Positions 61,614 to 64,000 of a stretch of 64,000 bases of DNA are shown here, in pieces. Source of the stretch: Ixodes scapularis (taxonomy: Eukaryota; Arthropoda; Arachnida; Ixodida; Ixodidae); contig NW_024609835.1 in NCBI RefSeq assembly GCF_016920785.2, positions 83,114,243-83,178,242 of the forward strand, in the 5' to 3' direction. Made by a program: the position numbers and the translations under genes. Every line of letters begins with the position of its first letter. The stretch's first letter is position 1. The notes beneath the pieces were generated by a model. The model did not search any database. It worked only from the letters and a program-made list of their open reading frames with translations, and was not told where the DNA came from.

Positions 61614-61772
61614 GGAGTTTTAGTAGACCGTGTTTCCAACTCTGCTAGCCCTTCGCTACGAAGAAACCGCCACTGCGCCTGCGCGCCGATGGCCTTGGCT
61701 GTAGAGGCTTAGCGGGCGCTCCGCTAAGCCGAGGGGCTTAGCGGAGCGGGTAACACGGTCTACTAAGACTCC
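61614..61772. mobile_element. MITE, family GGGAGTTTTCGTAGA, copy 2
   Basis: GGGAGTTTTAGTAGACCGTG (left) pairs with CACGGTCTACTAAGACTCCC (right). Internal words GCCCTTCGCTACGAAG and GCGCCGATGGCC match copy 1. A GCTTAGCGG inverted pair is near 61,720. Confidence 0.75.
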
Positions 61773-62379
61773 CTGATAACTTGAGTTACTTTTTATATGT
61801 AATCCGTTCCTTTTATATTCAAGTAAGGTAGGATGGTAACGCGTCACTTTTATTTGCAAGTAACGGATTACTTATTTACTTAATTTTTTTTTCCATAGCG
61901 TCTACAACACCTGGTGCCATCCCCGAACCTTAAGAAATGTATCCTATGACATATCAAGAAGCAAAAGAAATGCAATTGTAGTGGCAATAAGTACTGAGCT
62001 AACCACCGGCACAATTATTGCAATAGACCTCATTCATTAGCGCGATCTCGCGGCGGTTGCGCGCACTATCACAGGCACAGCGCCATCTTTGACGCTTTAC
62101 AGTCCCGACCACGTGCCTCAGTATGGACCCCACTCTCTCAACGAAGCGTTCGTCGCGTGTTCTTGTTTCTTGCTCTTTATTCATGTATATTAACGGTGTC
62201 AACCGTTCAAGAATAAAGCACGAATATTATCAAGCTCAAGTCCCTTGTTGGTGATTTCACGAAGAATTACTTCCAAAGCATGAAATGCTTTGTTACAGAA
62301 CCCTCGAATGCCAACATTTTGTTTGTCCGTCCATCGGTTCGTCTTTGCATTACCCGTTAAATATTGGGAGAAGATTGAC
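61773..62379. other. Intergenic with a GTAATCCGTT palindromic repeat
   Basis: GTAATCCGTTCC (61,799) and AACGGATTAC (61,862) form the ends of an approximately 75-base foldback. The remainder is unassigned. Confidence 0.5.
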
Positions 62380-62610
62380 TTCACGCAACCAACATTACGT
62401 AACCTAAACACAGTAGGAAAATTGACGTCACATGACATATACGCTGATCCCATTCTCTTCCTAAATTTAGCAAAGAAAATTAGGTCATTTAATTTGAGCA
62501 CAAATTGCATTTCCCCGCTAGATTTAGCTTGGAAATCAACGTCACGTGACCTCAGCACCCCAATTCAGTTTCCCTGACAAATCTAGCGGGGAAATATACC
62601 TCGCGTGACA
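62380..62610. repeat. TAAATTTA / GTCACGTGAC repeat block 3
   Basis: TCCTAAATTTAGC, CCCCGCTAGATTTAGC and ATCTAGCGGGGAAAT with GTCACATGAC and GTCACGTGACC recur with the order seen in block 2. Confidence 0.75.
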
Positions 62611-63090
62611 CGAAATTCCCTCTCCCCATTCCCCTTTTTACTTGCCCCTTCCTTTCTCTCCCCATACCTCCCTTTCTAGGGTGTCCTCAACATCTGCCTC
62701 CATTTCCCTCGCTACACATATGCCTCCAATTACATACGATTCTCATCCAACTCCCTTTATTTCCCCATCCCTGTCCTTTTCTTCTGCGATACTTCCCTCC
62801 CCTCCCTCTTTCCCCGTCCACCTCATTGCTCGTGTGACGCACCTGACCAGTTTTTCCTCTAAATATAGCGGGGAAATATGCGTCATCCTACACACCGATT
62901 TTTTCTTCCTCTTTCTTTTTCCTTCGCCATTCCTCCCTCGCAATTCCTCTTTTCAACCTCATACATTGCCTTCTCCCCCTTTCCACCTGCCTCACTTCTT
63001 TTTCCTTCATTTCCCATTCCCCTCCTACAATGCGCACTTCCTCCCTTCCCTCTCCCCCTTCCTGCTCATGTGACACACAACTTCCATTTC
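62611..63090. repeat. Pyrimidine-rich tract (CCCTTCC-type low complexity)
   Basis: The plus strand is nearly all C and T with CTCCC, TTTCC and CCTTT words. It is broken once by a TAAATATAGCGGGG unit and CACACCG (62,855-62,900). Open frames here (62,642-63,246) are composition artefacts. Confidence 0.85.
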
Positions 63091-63549
63091 CCTAAATTTA
63101 TTTTTAAAAAGCTCAGAGAACGCTTAAGTTTCACCTTTAAGAGTGTAACGCGACAGCGTTATCGGGCCCCGTTCGCAAAGCCTTTTCGTATAAACCCGCG
63201 GTCGTTACCAAGCCGTGTAAGTTTGTCTGTGTCGTCTAGTCGGTAGCGTCCGGTGACACGTGACGTCTCGGGACACGTGACACGCTTAACTAGCGCAATG
63301 TGTTTTTGGTCTTTGCTGCTTCATTTTATGTCCACGAAAATGAGGTGTCTATTTTATGCGACAGTATTGCAATAATGTATCTGGCGCTGCGGGATAATCT
63401 GAAATAAATAAATACAACGGACGACTTTATTGAGCGTTTTTTTTTTCGCCGTTAGCAAATTAAAAATCACGAATGTTTATTTAGACACAAACAAAATCAA
63501 CTCGTCCTTTTTCTAGTTGCAGTCAGATTATTCTACTTCCTGATTCATC
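63091..63549. other. Intergenic, no gene recognised
   Basis: TCACGTGACG-like words near 63,255-63,280 continue the previous repeat. AAATAAATAAATAC lies near 63,403. Confidence 0.4.
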
Positions 63550-63684
63550 ATGGGGGCATCTATACTCTCCGTGTTGCTTCTACTGAGTGGTGCGTTACAC
63601 AGAAATTTTGCAATCGTCTTGAGAAACGCAGCCTCCGGAAGGGGACATAGAAATGGACTGCTTCGAATTTTGCAGGATCTGTAA
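63550..63684 (+). CDS. Small ORF with signal-peptide-like N-terminus (44 aa, hypothetical)
   Basis: ATG at 63,550 opens MGASILSVLLLLSGALHRNF, a short basic-free start with a leucine core and small residues, as in secreted proteins. The reading ends at 63,682. In the next frame a Cys-bearing segment (EMDCFEFCRICNGLDH, to 63,700) begins within the same region. A spliced or frameshifted small secreted protein is therefore possible. Function is unknown and the call may be chance. Confidence 0.25.
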   Translation: MGASILSVLLLLSGALHRNFAIVLRNAASGRGHRNGLLRILQDL

Positions 63685-64000
63685 CGGACTGGACCATTGA
63701 AAAAATAGAGGATACACGTTCTGTCAAGAAAGCTCGTGAGTGTTAAAAGTCATAAAGTTATTAACTACAATTTGCTCATTTGTTGCTGTGATTTTGTAGA
63801 GCCAATTTCAAAAGTGTATACACCCAGAAGGCGAACATTTAAAAGAACATTACTGAACATGCAATTAAACGAAACTCGGCGAACTGCACTCCTCCATCAC
63901 CCATTAGGGACCGGAGTTTTTCCGTCCACTTCCACAATCATTAACAAAAACGCGAACACTAATTCATGAACATCTCAAAACCCGGTGGTCTTCAAAAAGT
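63685..64000. other. Window end, no gene recognised
   Basis: A frame at 63,736-63,969 has no domain. Confidence 0.4.

Noticed and set aside
62642..63246. Long plus-strand frames with Pro/Ser/Phe-rich protein
   Set aside because: They arise from a pyrimidine-rich tract with few stops. The frames on all three phases have the same composition.

Overview
The window is transposon-dense animal nuclear DNA, most likely from a hard tick (Ixodida). There are no bacterial-type operons. Coding sequence is almost all retroelement or DNA-transposon protein, usually frameshifted, and spliced-looking exons, tRNA-derived SINEs, palindromic MITEs, microsatellites and minisatellites fill the rest. The tick assignment is inference from remembered tick repeat proteins (I-like ORF1 with CCHC knuckles, Penelope-like GIY-YIG proteins, Ty3 Gag/integrase styles); no search was run. 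No intact host gene was recognised.

The centre (6,634-28,754) is one nested structure whose order can be read from target-site duplications (TSDs). A tRNA-derived SINE lies between two copies of a 10-bp TSD (6,634 and 28,745). An L1/Tx1-like LINE inserted into the SINE head, leaving a perfect 16-bp TSD (6,928 and 28,727). That LINE was then split twice. A 15.5-kb DNA element (A, 9,237-24,797) with 24-bp terminal inverted repeats (TIRs) and CCATCAG arrays at both ends sits in ORF2. A 1.3-kb element (B, 26,448-27,753) with related repeats sits in ORF1. Element A holds further insertions, chiefly a 7.8-kb element (C, 12,812-20,611) with CACTCT termini. C carries remnants of a minus-strand gene encoding a SAM domain, and A also carries plus-strand exon-like segments and a poly(A) signal.

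Left flank (1-6,633): the ORF1 of an I-like LINE running off the window, a Penelope-like GIY-YIG fragment inside a minisatellite, and a palindromic TA-flanked element. Right of the nest (28,755-39,960): a Gag plus LTR fragment, a LINE RNase H tail, a 1.8-kb element with a perfect 9-bp TSD containing a very young mini-LTR element, a hAT-like element with an 8-bp TSD, and a Penelope-like reverse transcriptase split by a TTAA-flanked insertion.

From 39,976 to 45,668 lies a nearly complete I-like LINE (11-bp TSD, ORF1 open, ORF2 with two frameshifts). A complete but decayed Ty3-type LTR retrotransposon occupies 52,541-56,806 (144-bp LTRs, 5-bp TSD). Between and after these are integrase fragments, two more SINE copies (one split by a TA-flanked MITE), a 758-bp foldback, and, from 59.8 kb on, an array of short palindromic TAAATTTA and CACGTGAC units with MITEs, a degenerate tRNA-Ser and a pyrimidine-rich tract.
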